64,000 nt of DNA, from the NCBI GenBank assembly GCA_017395635.1, contig JAFQOE010000056.1:1-64000 (forward strand). The letters are read 5' to 3'. Shown here piece after piece: positions 8,292 through 17,335 of the stretch. The notes under the pieces were generated by a model, which did no database searches, was not told the DNA's origin, and saw only the letters and a list, made by a program, of their open reading frames with translations. Origin of the DNA: Lachnospiraceae bacterium (GTDB lineage: Bacteria; Bacillota; Clostridia; Lachnospirales; Lachnospiraceae). Position 1 is the stretch's first letter. Every line of letters starts with the position of its first letter. The position numbers and the translations under genes are program-made.

Positions 8292-9530
8292 ATGAACAGA
8301 TACGAAAGTGCCAAAGAGCTTTACGCAAAATTCAGCATCGACACGGAAGAAGCTCTGAAAAAACTTAGTGATATAACTGTTTCCGTTCATTGCTGGCAAG
8401 GTGATGATGTGGGCGGATTTGACAGCGATGATGCTCTTTCAGGCGGCATTCAGACAACCGGAAACTATCCCGGAAAAGCCAGAAATCCCGAAGAACTTAT
8501 GGCGGATATCGACAAGGCATTCAGCCTTATTCCGGGCAAAAAGAAGCTTAATCTTCATGCCAGCTATGCAATTTTTGACGGTGAAAAAGCCGACAGAGAC
8601 GCTCTCAAGCCTGAACATTTTTCAAAATGGGTTGAATTTGCCAAAGAGCGAAACATAGGAATCGACTTCAATCCGACTTTCTTCTCTCACCCTATGGTTA
8701 AAGACGGTCTCACTCTTTCATCACCCGATGAAACAGTCAGAACTTTCTGGGTTGAGCACGGCAAAAGATGCGTTGAACTCTCAGATTATTTTGCAAAAGA
8801 AACAGGATATCCGTGTGTTATGAATATATGGATTCCAGACGGATACAAAGATATTCCTGCAGACAGACTCACTCCCCGTCTTCGTTTCAAGAAATCACTA
8901 GATGAAATTCTTGAAACTCCCTATGACAAAAATAATGTTTACATAACTCTTGAATCAAAGGTTTTCGGCATCGGTCTTGAAAGCTATACTGTCGGTTCTG
9001 CCGAATTCTGTCTCAGCTATTCGATTCAGAAGGGCATTGTTCCTCTTATGGATAACGGCCACTATCATCCCACAGAGCTTGTTTCGGATAAAATTCCCTC
9101 CATGCTTGCTTTCAGCGACAAAATTGCACTTCACATAACAAGAGGTGTCCGCTGGGACAGCGATCATGTTGTTATCCTTGATGATGAAACAAAAGAAATC
9201 GCAAAAGAAATCGTCCGCACCGATGCACTTGACAGAGTATTTATCGCAACCGACTATTTTGATGCATCCATCAACAGAATAAGTGCATGGGTAATGGGTG
9301 TCAGAAATGTTCAGAAGGCTCTTCTTTTTGCACTCCTTCAGCCTTCAGAAAAAATGAAAAAGCTCCAGGACGAGGCAAACTTCACGGAGCTTATGATTCT
9401 CAGCGAAGAAATGAAGACAATGCCTATGGGAGATGTCTGGTCAGAATTTCTCGCAAGACAAAATGTTGAAAATTGCTACTTAAGCAGCATTAAAGAATAT
9501 GAAGAAAAGGTATTGGTGAACAGAAAATGA
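8292..9530 (+). CDS. rhaA: L-rhamnose isomerase
   Basis: A 412-residue enzyme converting L-rhamnose to L-rhamnulose. The family start is clear (VSVHCWQGDDVGGFD), and the sequence then shows HASYAIFDGEK, NPTFFSHPM, NIWIPDGYKD and HITRGVRWDSDHVV, with metal-binding Glu/Asp/His residues. Length is close to E. coli RhaA. GGAGG precedes the ATG. Its stop overlaps the rhaD start (ATGA). A rhamnulokinase (rhaB) is missing from this operon and must be encoded elsewhere. Confidence 0.96.
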   Translation: MNRYESAKELYAKFSIDTEEALKKLSDITVSVHCWQGDDVGGFDSDDALSGGIQTTGNYPGKARNPEELMADIDKAFSLIPGKKKLNLHASYAIFDGEKADRDALKPEHFSKWVEFAKERNIGIDFNPTFFSHPMVKDGLTLSSPDETVRTFWVEHGKRCVELSDYFAKETGYPCVMNIWIPDGYKDIPADRLTPRLRFKKSLDEILETPYDKNNVYITLESKVFGIGLESYTVGSAEFCLSYSIQKGIVPLMDNGHYHPTELVSDKIPSMLAFSDKIALHITRGVRWDSDHVVILDDETKEIAKEIVRTDALDRVFIATDYFDASINRISAWVMGVRNVQKALLFALLQPSEKMKKLQDEANFTELMILSEEMKTMPMGDVWSEFLARQNVENCYLSSIKEYEEKVLVNRK

Positions 9531-10348
9531 AAAACATCTTTGAAGCACCCTTTGTGGTAGGAATGTGTAAGGCTACAGCCAACATGTATCGCATGGGCTG
9601 GGACGAAAGAAACGGCGGCAACATCAGCATGATGCTTGAAAACGATGAAGTTGCGGAATATCTTGACATCAACAATCCCATCAGAACATTCGAGATGGGC
9701 TTTGATGCAAGCGTGCTTGTCGGAAAGATTTTCATCGTTACAGGCACAGGAAAATATTTCAAAAATGTTGAAGACGATCCCGAAAACAATCTCGGCATCA
9801 TCAGAATCGCCGAAAACGGCACAACTGCCGAAGTTCTCTGGGGCTACAAAGACGGCGGCAGACCCACATCAGAGCTTCCCGCACATCTTATGAGCCACAT
9901 TTCAAGACTCTCGAAGAATCCCGAAAACAGAGTTATCATGCACAGCCACCCCACAAACACTCTTGCAATGACTTATGTGCATGAGCTGAGCGAAAAGAAA
10001 TTCACACATTCTCTCTGGGAGATGTGCACAGAGTGCATGGTAGTATTCCCCGACGGTATCGGCGTTCTTCCCTGGATGGTATGCGGAACAAATGAAATCG
10101 GCATTGCAACCGCAGAAAAAATGAAGGAATTCAGACTTGTTATCTGGGGTCAGCACGGCATTTACGGCTGCGGTAAAGACCTTGACGAAGCTTTCGGTCT
10201 TATCGAAACCGTCGAAAAGGCTGCTCAGCTTTATATGATGACTGCTCATCTTCCCAGAGTCAATACCATCACAGATCCCGATCTTGTTGAAATCGTTAAA
10301 GCATTCAAGCTTGAAGATATATACAGAAGAGATTTTCTTAATCTTTAA
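9527..10348 (+). CDS. rhaD: Rhamnulose-1-phosphate aldolase
   Basis: A 273-residue class II aldolase that splits L-rhamnulose-1-phosphate into dihydroxyacetone phosphate and L-lactaldehyde. GWDERNGGNISMML near the N-terminus, VTGTGKYF, the zinc-binding HSHPTNTLAMTY and WGQHGIYGCG are typical. It is translationally coupled to rhaA by a 4-base overlap. The lactaldehyde it makes is the substrate of the next gene. Confidence 0.95.
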   Translation: MKNIFEAPFVVGMCKATANMYRMGWDERNGGNISMMLENDEVAEYLDINNPIRTFEMGFDASVLVGKIFIVTGTGKYFKNVEDDPENNLGIIRIAENGTTAEVLWGYKDGGRPTSELPAHLMSHISRLSKNPENRVIMHSHPTNTLAMTYVHELSEKKFTHSLWEMCTECMVVFPDGIGVLPWMVCGTNEIGIATAEKMKEFRLVIWGQHGIYGCGKDLDEAFGLIETVEKAAQLYMMTAHLPRVNTITDPDLVEIVKAFKLEDIYRRDFLNL

Positions 10349-10366
10349 TTAACGGAGGATATAATA

Positions 10367-11515
10367 ATGGCAAACAGATTTGTACTTAACGAAACATCAT
10401 ATCACGGCAAGGGTGCGATTGCTGCAATTGCTGATGAATTCAAGGCAAGAAGCTTCACAAAGGCTCTTGTTTGCTGTGACCCCGATCTTATTAAATTCGG
10501 CGTTGCTGACAAGGTTTTCAATGTTCTTAAAGGTGCTGACATTGCATATGATGTTTTCAGCACAATTCAGGCAAATCCCACAATCGAAAATGTTCAGGCA
10601 GGCGTTGAAGCATTCAAAACAAGCGGTGCGGACTGTATAATCGCAGTAGGCGGCGGTTCATCAATGGATACAGCAAAGGCTGTAGGTATCATCATTGCCA
10701 ACCCCGAATTTGCTGATGTCCGTTCACTTGAAGGTGTTGCACCCACAAAAAACAAGTGCGTACCCATCATCGCTGTTCCCACAACTGCCGGTACAGCTGC
10801 TGAGGTTACAATCAACTATGTTATCACAGATGCTCAGAACAACAGAAAAATGGTTTGTGTTGATGTTCACGACATTCCCGTTGTTGCTGTTGTTGATCCC
10901 GACATGATGTCAACAATGCCTGCAGGTCTTACCGCTGCAACCGGCATGGATGCCCTCACTCATGCAATTGAAGGTTACATCACCAAGGGTGCATGGGAGC
11001 TCAGCGATATGTTCCACATCAAAGCTATCGAAATAATCGCAAAAAGCCTCAGAGGTGCAGTTGCAAACACCGACGAAGGCAGAGAAGGTATGGCTCTCGG
11101 ACAGTATGTTGCAGGTATGGGCTTCTCAAATGTCGGTCTCGGCATTGTTCATTCAATGGCTCATCCCCTCGGTGCTCTTTATGATACACCTCACGGCGTT
11201 GCAAACGCAATTATCCTTCCTACCGTTATGGAATATAACGCTCCCGCAACAGGCGACAAATACAGAGACATTGCAAAAGCTATGGGCGTTGAAGGTACAG
11301 ATGCAATGAGCATTGAAGATGCACGCAAGGCTGCCATTGATGCTGTCAAACAGCTTTCAATTGATGTCGGCATCCCCGCTGACCTCAAAGAAATTGTTAA
11401 GGCTGAAGATATCCCCTTCCTTGCACAGTCTGCATTCGATGATGCCTGCCGTCCCGGCAATCCCAGAGATACAAGCGTTGAAGAAATCACTGCTCTTTAT
11501 AATTCGCTTATCTGA
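10367..11515 (+). CDS. fucO: Lactaldehyde reductase (group III iron-dependent alcohol dehydrogenase)
   Basis: A 382-residue enzyme reducing L-lactaldehyde to 1,2-propanediol with NADH. The glycine-rich GGGSSMDTAKAVGI binds the cofactor. Metal ligands are visible in THAIEGY, VHSMAHPLGALYDTPHG and the preceding Asp. GGAGG lies 8 bases before the ATG, and the gap from rhaD is 18 bases. The operon order rhaA-rhaD-fucO points to anaerobic rhamnose breakdown with propanediol as the reduced product. Confidence 0.93.
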   Translation: MANRFVLNETSYHGKGAIAAIADEFKARSFTKALVCCDPDLIKFGVADKVFNVLKGADIAYDVFSTIQANPTIENVQAGVEAFKTSGADCIIAVGGGSSMDTAKAVGIIIANPEFADVRSLEGVAPTKNKCVPIIAVPTTAGTAAEVTINYVITDAQNNRKMVCVDVHDIPVVAVVDPDMMSTMPAGLTAATGMDALTHAIEGYITKGAWELSDMFHIKAIEIIAKSLRGAVANTDEGREGMALGQYVAGMGFSNVGLGIVHSMAHPLGALYDTPHGVANAIILPTVMEYNAPATGDKYRDIAKAMGVEGTDAMSIEDARKAAIDAVKQLSIDVGIPADLKEIVKAEDIPFLAQSAFDDACRPGNPRDTSVEEITALYNSLI

Positions 11516-11535
11516 ATAAAGCAATAACAATAAAT

Positions 11536-11562
11536 CCCCGGAATTCACAGAGAATTCCGGGG
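11536..11562. terminator. Bidirectional terminator between fucO and oadG
   Basis: CCCCGGAATTC (11536-11546) pairs exactly with GAATTCCGGGG (11552-11562). The two genes converge on it. T-rich bases follow on the minus strand (ATTTATTGTTATT) and a short TTTATG on the plus strand. Confidence 0.75.
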
Positions 11563-11580
11563 GTTTATGTATATCAGATA

Positions 11581-11799
11581 TTATTTATCTTTCTTTTCCT
11601 TTTTGGGTTTGTTGCCGAGTGCATTAAGACCTGATACGCAGAGTATTATAACACCCATAACAACGAAAATACCAAGCATACCTGTTCCCATTATAGGAAG
11701 AGAATCAATAAATTTATCGGGGGTAAAAGCAAATTCATACTGCATTGCATCTGTTGCGGTAGCAGCAACCTGCTCTGCAAGCTGTGTTGTTAATTCCAT
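11581..11799 (-). CDS. oadG: Sodium pump decarboxylase gamma-type subunit (OadG-like)
   Basis: A 72-residue protein with one transmembrane helix (MLGIFVVMGVIILCVSGLNAL) and a lysine-rich cytoplasmic tail, the layout of OadG/MmdD small subunits. These subunits hold the membrane decarboxylase complex together. It sits 17 bases after oadB. No carboxyltransferase (alpha) or biotin carrier gene is adjacent, so the decarboxylase substrate (oxaloacetate, methylmalonyl-CoA or other) cannot be assigned. Confidence 0.75.
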   Translation of the reverse strand: MELTTQLAEQVAATATDAMQYEFAFTPDKFIDSLPIMGTGMLGIFVVMGVIILCVSGLNALGNKPKKEKKDK

Positions 11800-11816
11800 T
11801 ATTAATATCCTCCTGT

Positions 11817-12950
11817 TTATTTAATGAGAGCACCTACAAGGGTGAGGATAAGACCGCCGGCTATAACCGAAGCAACCTGACCGGAAACATTTACACCGAC
11901 CGAGTGCATGAGAAGGAAGTTCTGGTTATCCTCTGCAAGACCCATCTTATGAACAACTCTTGCTGACATGGGGAATGCGGAAATACCCGCTGCACCGATC
12001 ATGGGATTGATCTTATTCTTTGTGAAGAGGTTCATAATCTTTGCAATCATAATACCGCCGAAGGTATCAACAACAAATGCAACAAGACCAAGGCACATGA
12101 TGAGAATAGTTTCAAGTCTGAGGAAATCCTCTGCAACCATCTTGGAAGCGATTGTAAAGCCGAGGAAAATTGTGATAAGATTTGCAAGAACATTCTGTGC
12201 AGTGTCTGAAAGTGAATTAAGAACGCCGCATTCTCTGATAAGGTTACCGAACATAAGGAAACCGATAAGTGCGGTTGCATCGGGAGCAACCATACCTACA
12301 ATGATAGTAACAACGATGGGGAAAAGAATCTTTGTTGTTTTTGATACCTTCTTGCCGGTATTCTTCATGCGGATAAGACGCTCTTTTTTTGTTGTGCAGA
12401 GCTTGATAATGGGAGGCTGAACAATAGGAACAAGAGCCATGTATGAGTATGCCGCAACCATAATCGCTGCAGTATAGTTTGAGTTGAGCATGTTTGCAAC
12501 GAAAATTGATGTAGGACCGTCGGCAGCACCGATAATTGCAATTGACGCAGCATCCTTAAGATCGAAGCCGAAAAGAGATGCGAGGCAAAGTGTAAAGAAA
12601 ATACCGAACTGAGCTGCTGCACCGAAAATCATAAGCTTGGGATTGGTCAGAACCGGTTCAAAGTCAATCATCGCACCGATACCGATGAAAAGAATGAGCG
12701 GGAAAAGCTCGTGACTGTCAATACCGATTTCAAAGAGGAAATCAATAACACCTCTGACACCTGTTGCTGCTTCACCTTCCGCAACTGGAGGAATAGGCAG
12801 GTTAACAAGAATAGCACCAAAGCCCATGGGAAGAAGAAGAGTGGGTTCCATTTCTTTTTTGATGGCAAGGTAAATAAGTAATCCGCCGATTAACCACATA
12901 ACAACCTGCTGCCATTCAATGTTGAGAAGATTCGCAAAAACTGCAGACAT
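11817..12950 (-). CDS. oadB: Na+-translocating decarboxylase beta subunit
   Basis: A 377-residue polytopic membrane protein. The OadB signature is clear: GIGAMIDFEPVLTNPK, then AAIIGAADGPTSIFVANML (the Asp in DGPT is a known Na+-site residue of the family), and a C-terminal GISAFPMSARVVHK. It couples decarboxylation to Na+ export. The ATG at 12950 is chosen because AAGGAAGGATAAA lies just before it; an in-frame start upstream has no such site. Followed by oadG. Confidence 0.93.
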   Translation of the reverse strand: MSAVFANLLNIEWQQVVMWLIGGLLIYLAIKKEMEPTLLLPMGFGAILVNLPIPPVAEGEAATGVRGVIDFLFEIGIDSHELFPLILFIGIGAMIDFEPVLTNPKLMIFGAAAQFGIFFTLCLASLFGFDLKDAASIAIIGAADGPTSIFVANMLNSNYTAAIMVAAYSYMALVPIVQPPIIKLCTTKKERLIRMKNTGKKVSKTTKILFPIVVTIIVGMVAPDATALIGFLMFGNLIRECGVLNSLSDTAQNVLANLITIFLGFTIASKMVAEDFLRLETILIMCLGLVAFVVDTFGGIMIAKIMNLFTKNKINPMIGAAGISAFPMSARVVHKMGLAEDNQNFLLMHSVGVNVSGQVASVIAGGLILTLVGALIK

Positions 12951-13297
12951 TTTATCCTTCCTTTCTTTTAACGCAATTCGTAAATATGTTAACATTAAAT
13001 TACAATTTTTTCAATATTATTTAAGAAAAATCTATTTTTTGTTTAATTATAAAAAAACATTCCTGCAGATTATATGCAACATGCAACATAATAATATTTT
13101 CAATTTTTCTGTAAAAACGATATGAATTTTTTCTCGAAAAGTGCAAATTGCATATAAACAGTGCAGAAAACTGCGGAAATCAACTGAATTATAGTGCAAT
13201 TCAACAAATTTTTGCAAGATTTCAAAATAACACTTGCAAAAACGTCGAGTATAATATAGAATATACAAGATTAAAGTGCATAGTGAGGTATTTCAAA
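12951..13297. other. Divergent intergenic region oadB / aminotransferase
   Basis: An AT-rich stretch with a good -10 for the aminotransferase (TATAAT, 13250-13255) but a poor -35. Several TGCA-centred words (TTGCATAT, GTGCAGAAAACTGC, GTGCAATTC, TTTTTGCAAG, CTTGCAAAAA) occur within 110 bases and could be regulator sites; no clear palindrome emerges. No gene is seen. Confidence 0.4.
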
Positions 13298-14563
13298 ATG
13301 AAAATTCAGAACATGTCCCGTGAGCAGCTCAGCGAAAGACTCGATGTGCTCACAGAAAAATATAATGAATATAAATCGCTTGAACTTAAGCTCGATATGT
13401 CAAGAGGAAAGCCTGGTGCAGACCAGCTTGAGCTTTCAAACGAAATGCTTGACCCTGCTCTGCTCGGAGATTTTAAAGCATCAAACGGTTTTGATGTCCG
13501 CAATTACGGAATTCTCGACGGTATTCCCGAATGCAAAAATCTTTTTTCTGAAATTTTCGGTGTTCCTTCGGATAACATCATTGTATTCGGAAATGCCAGC
13601 CTTACAATTATGTATGATTACATTGCACAATGCATGATTTTCGGAGCAGGAGCAGAACCCTGGGCAGCACAGAAAGGAATCAGATTCCTTTGTCCCGTTC
13701 CGGGTTACGACAGACACTTTGCAATTCTCGAGCAATTCGGAATTGAAATGGTCAATATCCCGACAAACGAAAAAGGCCCTGATATGGATATGATTGAAGA
13801 AATGATCAAGGATGAAAAGGTCAAGGGTATCATCTGCGTTCCCATGTACTCAAATCCCTCGGGTATCACCTATTCTGATGAAACCGTTCGTCGTTTTGCT
13901 GCACTCAGACCTGCAGCAAAGGATTTCAGAGTAATCTGGGATAATGCTTATTGTGTGCACCACATTGAGGAAACACACGATACTCTGCTCAACATTTTTG
14001 ATGCAGCAAAGGAATATGGCACTGAGGATTACTTTATTGAAGTAACATCAACCTCAAAAATCACCTTCCCCGGTGCAGGAATTTCAGCTCTTGCCGCATC
14101 GGATTCAAATATCAGATCAATCAAATCAAGAATGACCGTTCAGACAATCGGCTACGATAAAATCAACATGCTTCGTCATGCAGCGTTCCTTAAAAATAAA
14201 GCAGGCGTTGAAGCTCACATGATTAAGCACGCCGAAATACTCAAGCCCAAGTTTGATGCTGTTCTCAATGCATTTGAAAACGAGCTTTCCGGAAAAGGGA
14301 TAGCAAGCTGGACCGTTCCGAATGGAGGCTATTTCATCAGTCTTGATGTCTGCGAGGGCTGTGCCAAGAGAACTGTTGCTCTTTGCAAAGAGGCAGGCGT
14401 TACCCTGACCGGTGCAGGTGCAACCTATCCCTACGGCAAAGACCCCGAAGACAAAAACATCCGCATTGCCCCCACCTTCCCGTCAAGGGACGAACTCTGC
14501 AAAGCGGTTGAGATTCTTTGCCTTTGCGTCGAAATCGCCGCAATTGAAAAGATTCTCGGTTAA
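13298..14563 (+). CDS. PLP-dependent aminotransferase, class I/II (probable aspartate aminotransferase of the Ic/MocR-like type)
   Basis: A 421-residue protein. LDMSRGKPGADQLELS near the N-terminus, NYGILDGIPECKNLFSEIFG, FGNASLTIMYDYI, MYSNPSGITYSDE, and the PLP lysine context VTSTSKITFPGAG are typical of the single-domain aminotransferase subgroup that includes actinobacterial aspartate aminotransferases. APTFPSRDEL carries the C-terminal substrate-binding segment. The start is the ATG at 13298, with TGAGG upstream; an earlier in-frame ATG would add about 50 residues of unrelated sequence. Confidence 0.85.
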   Translation: MKIQNMSREQLSERLDVLTEKYNEYKSLELKLDMSRGKPGADQLELSNEMLDPALLGDFKASNGFDVRNYGILDGIPECKNLFSEIFGVPSDNIIVFGNASLTIMYDYIAQCMIFGAGAEPWAAQKGIRFLCPVPGYDRHFAILEQFGIEMVNIPTNEKGPDMDMIEEMIKDEKVKGIICVPMYSNPSGITYSDETVRRFAALRPAAKDFRVIWDNAYCVHHIEETHDTLLNIFDAAKEYGTEDYFIEVTSTSKITFPGAGISALAASDSNIRSIKSRMTVQTIGYDKINMLRHAAFLKNKAGVEAHMIKHAEILKPKFDAVLNAFENELSGKGIASWTVPNGGYFISLDVCEGCAKRTVALCKEAGVTLTGAGATYPYGKDPEDKNIRIAPTFPSRDELCKAVEILCLCVEIAAIEKILG

Positions 14564-14570
14564 TTGTCAA

Positions 14571-15443
14571 TTAACCAATTCCCATTTTTTCAAAGAAGCT
14601 TTCGGAGCTTATTCCGTATGGTCTGTTATATCTTCCGAGCCTGAAAAGACATTCAGGCTCGGTTCTTTTTATTATGTTTACCCGTTCTTCACAAGTTAAT
14701 ACAATTTTTATTCCATATTCTTTTAAAATTCCAGCACTTTCTTCACTGTAGCTTCCGAAAGGATATGCAAAAGCAACGGGTGCTTTTCCCGTATTAAAAA
14801 GCATCTTTTCTTTCATTACAGACAAATCTTCTGATAAAAACTCACGGTATTGCTCAAAAGTTTCTGATTTTTTCTTTTTTGCACCTGAACGCTCCGCGGT
14901 ATTTTTATGTAAATCATAGGAATGACTCTGAATATCAATTATTCCGCCTTCACAAAGCTCTTTAATCTGATTCCATGTAAGACATGAATAATTAAGATTA
15001 TGGTCGTCAAGCTCAGTGTAGCGATCCGCAAGTGAACCAACAATAAACCCTGTAGCCGTAAAGCCGTATTTTTCAAGAAGCGGTAATGCATAAGTATATA
15101 TTGTTTCACAGCCGTCATCAAAAGTTATCATTATTGCCTTATCGGGAAGCTCCGTATCTCCCTGCATAAAATCAAGAAGCTGATTTACGGTAACCGATTT
15201 ATATCCGCGGCTTTTAAGATATCCAAGGTCTCTTTCAAGCTGTTCAACCGTCAGAACATACTTGCCCGCTCTTGATTCTGATTTCGTGAGTTGATGATAC
15301 ATAATAATCGGTAGATTGTAATCGTTTTGAACAGATAACACTGAAGCTGATTTCACACCTGTCAAAAGCATTCCGCAAATTAATAATGATATAATAATTA
15401 TTATTTTTATTCTTTTACTCAGCTTAATTACCACCGTTATCAC
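14571..15443 (-). CDS. Membrane-anchored polysaccharide deacetylase
   Basis: A 290-residue protein. A short basic start and a hydrophobic helix (IKIIIIISLLICGMLLTGV) anchor it or act as a signal. The NodB-homology domain follows: IIMYHQLT, ITFDDGCETIYTYALPLLEKYGFTATGF (catalytic and metal-binding Asp-Asp) and IDIQSHSYDLH (metal His residues). It probably removes acetyl groups from cell-wall or exopolysaccharide sugars. The start is uncertain: GTG at 15443 has only a weak GCGAG nearby, and GTG at 15434 is possible. Its 3' end contains the terminator of the convergent aminotransferase gene. Confidence 0.85.
   Translation of the reverse strand: MITVVIKLSKRIKIIIIISLLICGMLLTGVKSASVLSVQNDYNLPIIMYHQLTKSESRAGKYVLTVEQLERDLGYLKSRGYKSVTVNQLLDFMQGDTELPDKAIMITFDDGCETIYTYALPLLEKYGFTATGFIVGSLADRYTELDDHNLNYSCLTWNQIKELCEGGIIDIQSHSYDLHKNTAERSGAKKKKSETFEQYREFLSEDLSVMKEKMLFNTGKAPVAFAYPFGSYSEESAGILKEYGIKIVLTCEERVNIIKRTEPECLFRLGRYNRPYGISSESFFEKMGIG
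14635..14673 (+). terminator. Terminator of the aminotransferase, embedded in the convergent gene
   Basis: CCGAGCCTGAA (14635-14645) pairs perfectly with TTCAGGCTCGG (14652-14662), followed on the plus strand by TTCTTTTTATT. It lies 72 bases past the aminotransferase stop and inside the coding region of the deacetylase, so these bases serve two roles. Confidence 0.75.
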
Positions 15444-15554
15444 TCGCTTTCAATTAAATATATTCTTCAGAATAAAACTTAGACTTATAATATTGTATTC
15501 AGAAGAAATAACAGTATATCCGTTTCCATTCGTTGGATTTTTTAAAATTAATTA

Positions 15555-15583
15555 TTGAATTATATTTTTTAGCATGTTATAAT
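15555..15583 (+). promoter_or_regulatory. Promoter of nanE with the start codon at the expected transcript end
   Basis: TTGAAT (15555-15560), 17 bases, then a perfect TATAAT (15578-15583). The nanE ATG begins 8 bases after the -10 box, about where transcription should start, and no ribosome binding site precedes it. Confidence 0.65.
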
Positions 15584-15590
15584 TTGTAAT

Positions 15591-16295
15591 ATGGAAAAGA
15601 AAAACAACACACAAATTTTAGAACAGATCAAAGGCGGACTCATCGTTTCCTGCCAAGCCCTGTCAACAGAGCCATTATATGACAGCTACATAATGAGCAA
15701 AATGGCTTATGCCGCATTCCTCGGCGGTGCCGTCGGAATAAGAGCAAATACTGTTGTTGACATCCTCGCTATCAGAGAAAGAGTTGACCTTCCGATCATC
15801 GGCATCATCAAAGAAGTTTATCCCGACAGCGATGTTTACATCACTCCGACCATGAAAGAGGTTGATGCGCTTGTTGAAATCGGCTGCGATATCATTGCGG
15901 TTGATGCTACAAACAGGTTAAGACCCGGCGGAATCACATTTGAAGAATTCTTTAAAGAGGTCCGTGCCAAATATCCTGACCAACTTTTCATGGCAGACAC
16001 ATCATGCTTTGAAGAAGGCAAGCTCGCACTTGAGCTCGGATTTGACCTTCTCGGAACAACAATGAGCGGATACACACCTTATACCAAAGGCAATTCTCTG
16101 CCCGATTTCACTCTTATGAAAAGATATAAAGAGGAACTCGGTGCAACCGTTATCGCGGAAGGCGGTATCTGGGTTCCCGAACAGCTTGTTGAAGCCTTCA
16201 ACAACGGTGCTCATGCAGCTGTAGTCGGAACTGCAATAACAAGACCCATGGATATTACCAAGCGTTTTGTCAAAGCTTTGGAGGAAAGCAAATGA
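15591..16295 (+). CDS. nanE: N-acylglucosamine-6-phosphate 2-epimerase
   Basis: A 234-residue TIM-barrel enzyme converting N-acetylmannosamine-6-phosphate to N-acetylglucosamine-6-phosphate. IKGGLIVSCQALSTEPLYD, GAVGIRAN, GIIKEVYPDSDVYITPT, DIIAVDATNRLRPGG and VIAEGGIWVPEQ are family landmarks. It has no visible ribosome binding site and may be translated from a leaderless mRNA. The next gene overlaps it by 4 bases (ATGA) and encodes the likely kinase for the preceding step. No sialic acid lyase or transporter is present here. Confidence 0.93.
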   Translation: MEKKNNTQILEQIKGGLIVSCQALSTEPLYDSYIMSKMAYAAFLGGAVGIRANTVVDILAIRERVDLPIIGIIKEVYPDSDVYITPTMKEVDALVEIGCDIIAVDATNRLRPGGITFEEFFKEVRAKYPDQLFMADTSCFEEGKLALELGFDLLGTTMSGYTPYTKGNSLPDFTLMKRYKEELGATVIAEGGIWVPEQLVEAFNNGAHAAVVGTAITRPMDITKRFVKALEESK

Positions 16296-17167
16296 GAATC
16301 CTCGCATTTGACATCGGCGGAACCGAAATTAAATATGCCGTCTGTGACGAAAATTTCAATCTGACACAAAAAAACTCCGTCCCCACCAATGCTCACGAGG
16401 GCGGAAGAAGAATCATTGACAGAGTTGTTGAAATCGCAAAATCCTTTGATAACATTGACCGGATAGGTATTTCCACCGCGGGTCAGGTTGACAGCATAAA
16501 GGGTGAAATTATTTTTGCAACCGACAGCATTCCGGGTTATACCGGGACCAAAATCAAAGAGATTGTTGAAGCGGCAACAGGAATTCCCGTTGCTGTTGAA
16601 AATGATGTCAACTCTGCTGCGGTCGGCGAAGCTGTTTTCGGTGCAGCCAAAGGACAAAAAAACTTTGTATGTCTGACCTACGGCACAGGCATTGGCGGAG
16701 CGATTTATCTCAACGGAAATCTTTTTACCGGCTCGTCATTTTCTGCAGGTGAATTCGGTCATATAATCACTCATGCAAACGGAAAAGACTGCACCTGCGG
16801 AGGTTGCGGTTGTTATGAAGCATACGCATCTGCAAGTGCACTTGTCAAGTCAGTCAACGATAATCTCGGCACATCAATGAACGGCAAAGATATTTTCAAT
16901 AATTTTGATAATCCCGAAATCCGCTCTGTTATCGACGGTTGGATTGACGAGATCGTTACGGGATTGATAAGCATTATTTATATTTTCAACCCTGCTCTTA
17001 TTATTTTGGGCGGTGGGATTATGAATGAAGCTTATATCACAGAAGAAATTAATATAAAGCTTCAGAGAAGGCTTATGCCCAGCTTCAGAAATGTCAGGGC
17101 GGTCAAAGCACTTATGGGTAATGATGCCAATAAACTCGGAGCAGCATATCTCGCTTCTAAACTTTAA
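16292..17167 (+). CDS. ROK-family sugar kinase, probably N-acetylmannosamine kinase
   Basis: A 291-residue protein. LAFDIGGTEIKYAVCDE binds phosphate, VENDVNSAAVGEAVFGAAKG and LTYGTGIGGAIYLNG are ROK signatures, and the zinc site is CTCGGCGCYEAYAS. The C-terminal LIILGGGIMNE is also typical. The overlap with nanE supports N-acetylmannosamine as substrate, but glucose or other hexosamines cannot be excluded from sequence alone. Confidence 0.85.
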   Translation: MRILAFDIGGTEIKYAVCDENFNLTQKNSVPTNAHEGGRRIIDRVVEIAKSFDNIDRIGISTAGQVDSIKGEIIFATDSIPGYTGTKIKEIVEAATGIPVAVENDVNSAAVGEAVFGAAKGQKNFVCLTYGTGIGGAIYLNGNLFTGSSFSAGEFGHIITHANGKDCTCGGCGCYEAYASASALVKSVNDNLGTSMNGKDIFNNFDNPEIRSVIDGWIDEIVTGLISIIYIFNPALIILGGGIMNEAYITEEINIKLQRRLMPSFRNVRAVKALMGNDANKLGAAYLASKL

Positions 17168-17174
17168 AGATAAA

Positions 17175-17200
17175 GGTCGTGTTATTCACGGCCTTTTTTT
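17175..17200 (+). terminator. Terminator after the nanE-ROK operon
   Basis: GGTCGTG (17175-17181) pairs with CACGGCC (17187-17193; one G-T pair) around a 5-base loop and is followed by seven T. It starts 8 bases past the ROK stop. Confidence 0.85.
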
Positions 17201-17266
17201 ATAAAATTATGTCAAATAGCACAAAATATTTTTTTTGAAAAAGCGTAATAATATATTATATAACTC

Positions 17267-17295
17267 TTGATTTCTATATTATATGGTGTTAAAAT
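17267..17295 (+). promoter_or_regulatory. Promoter of the CofE-like / GMP synthase pair
   Basis: TTGATT (17267-17272), a 17-base spacer and TAAAAT (17290-17295), 41 bases before the start codon. Confidence 0.6.
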
Positions 17296-17335
17296 ATCCT
17301 GTAAAGTTTTTTCAAACTTGTTAGGGGGTCTATTT

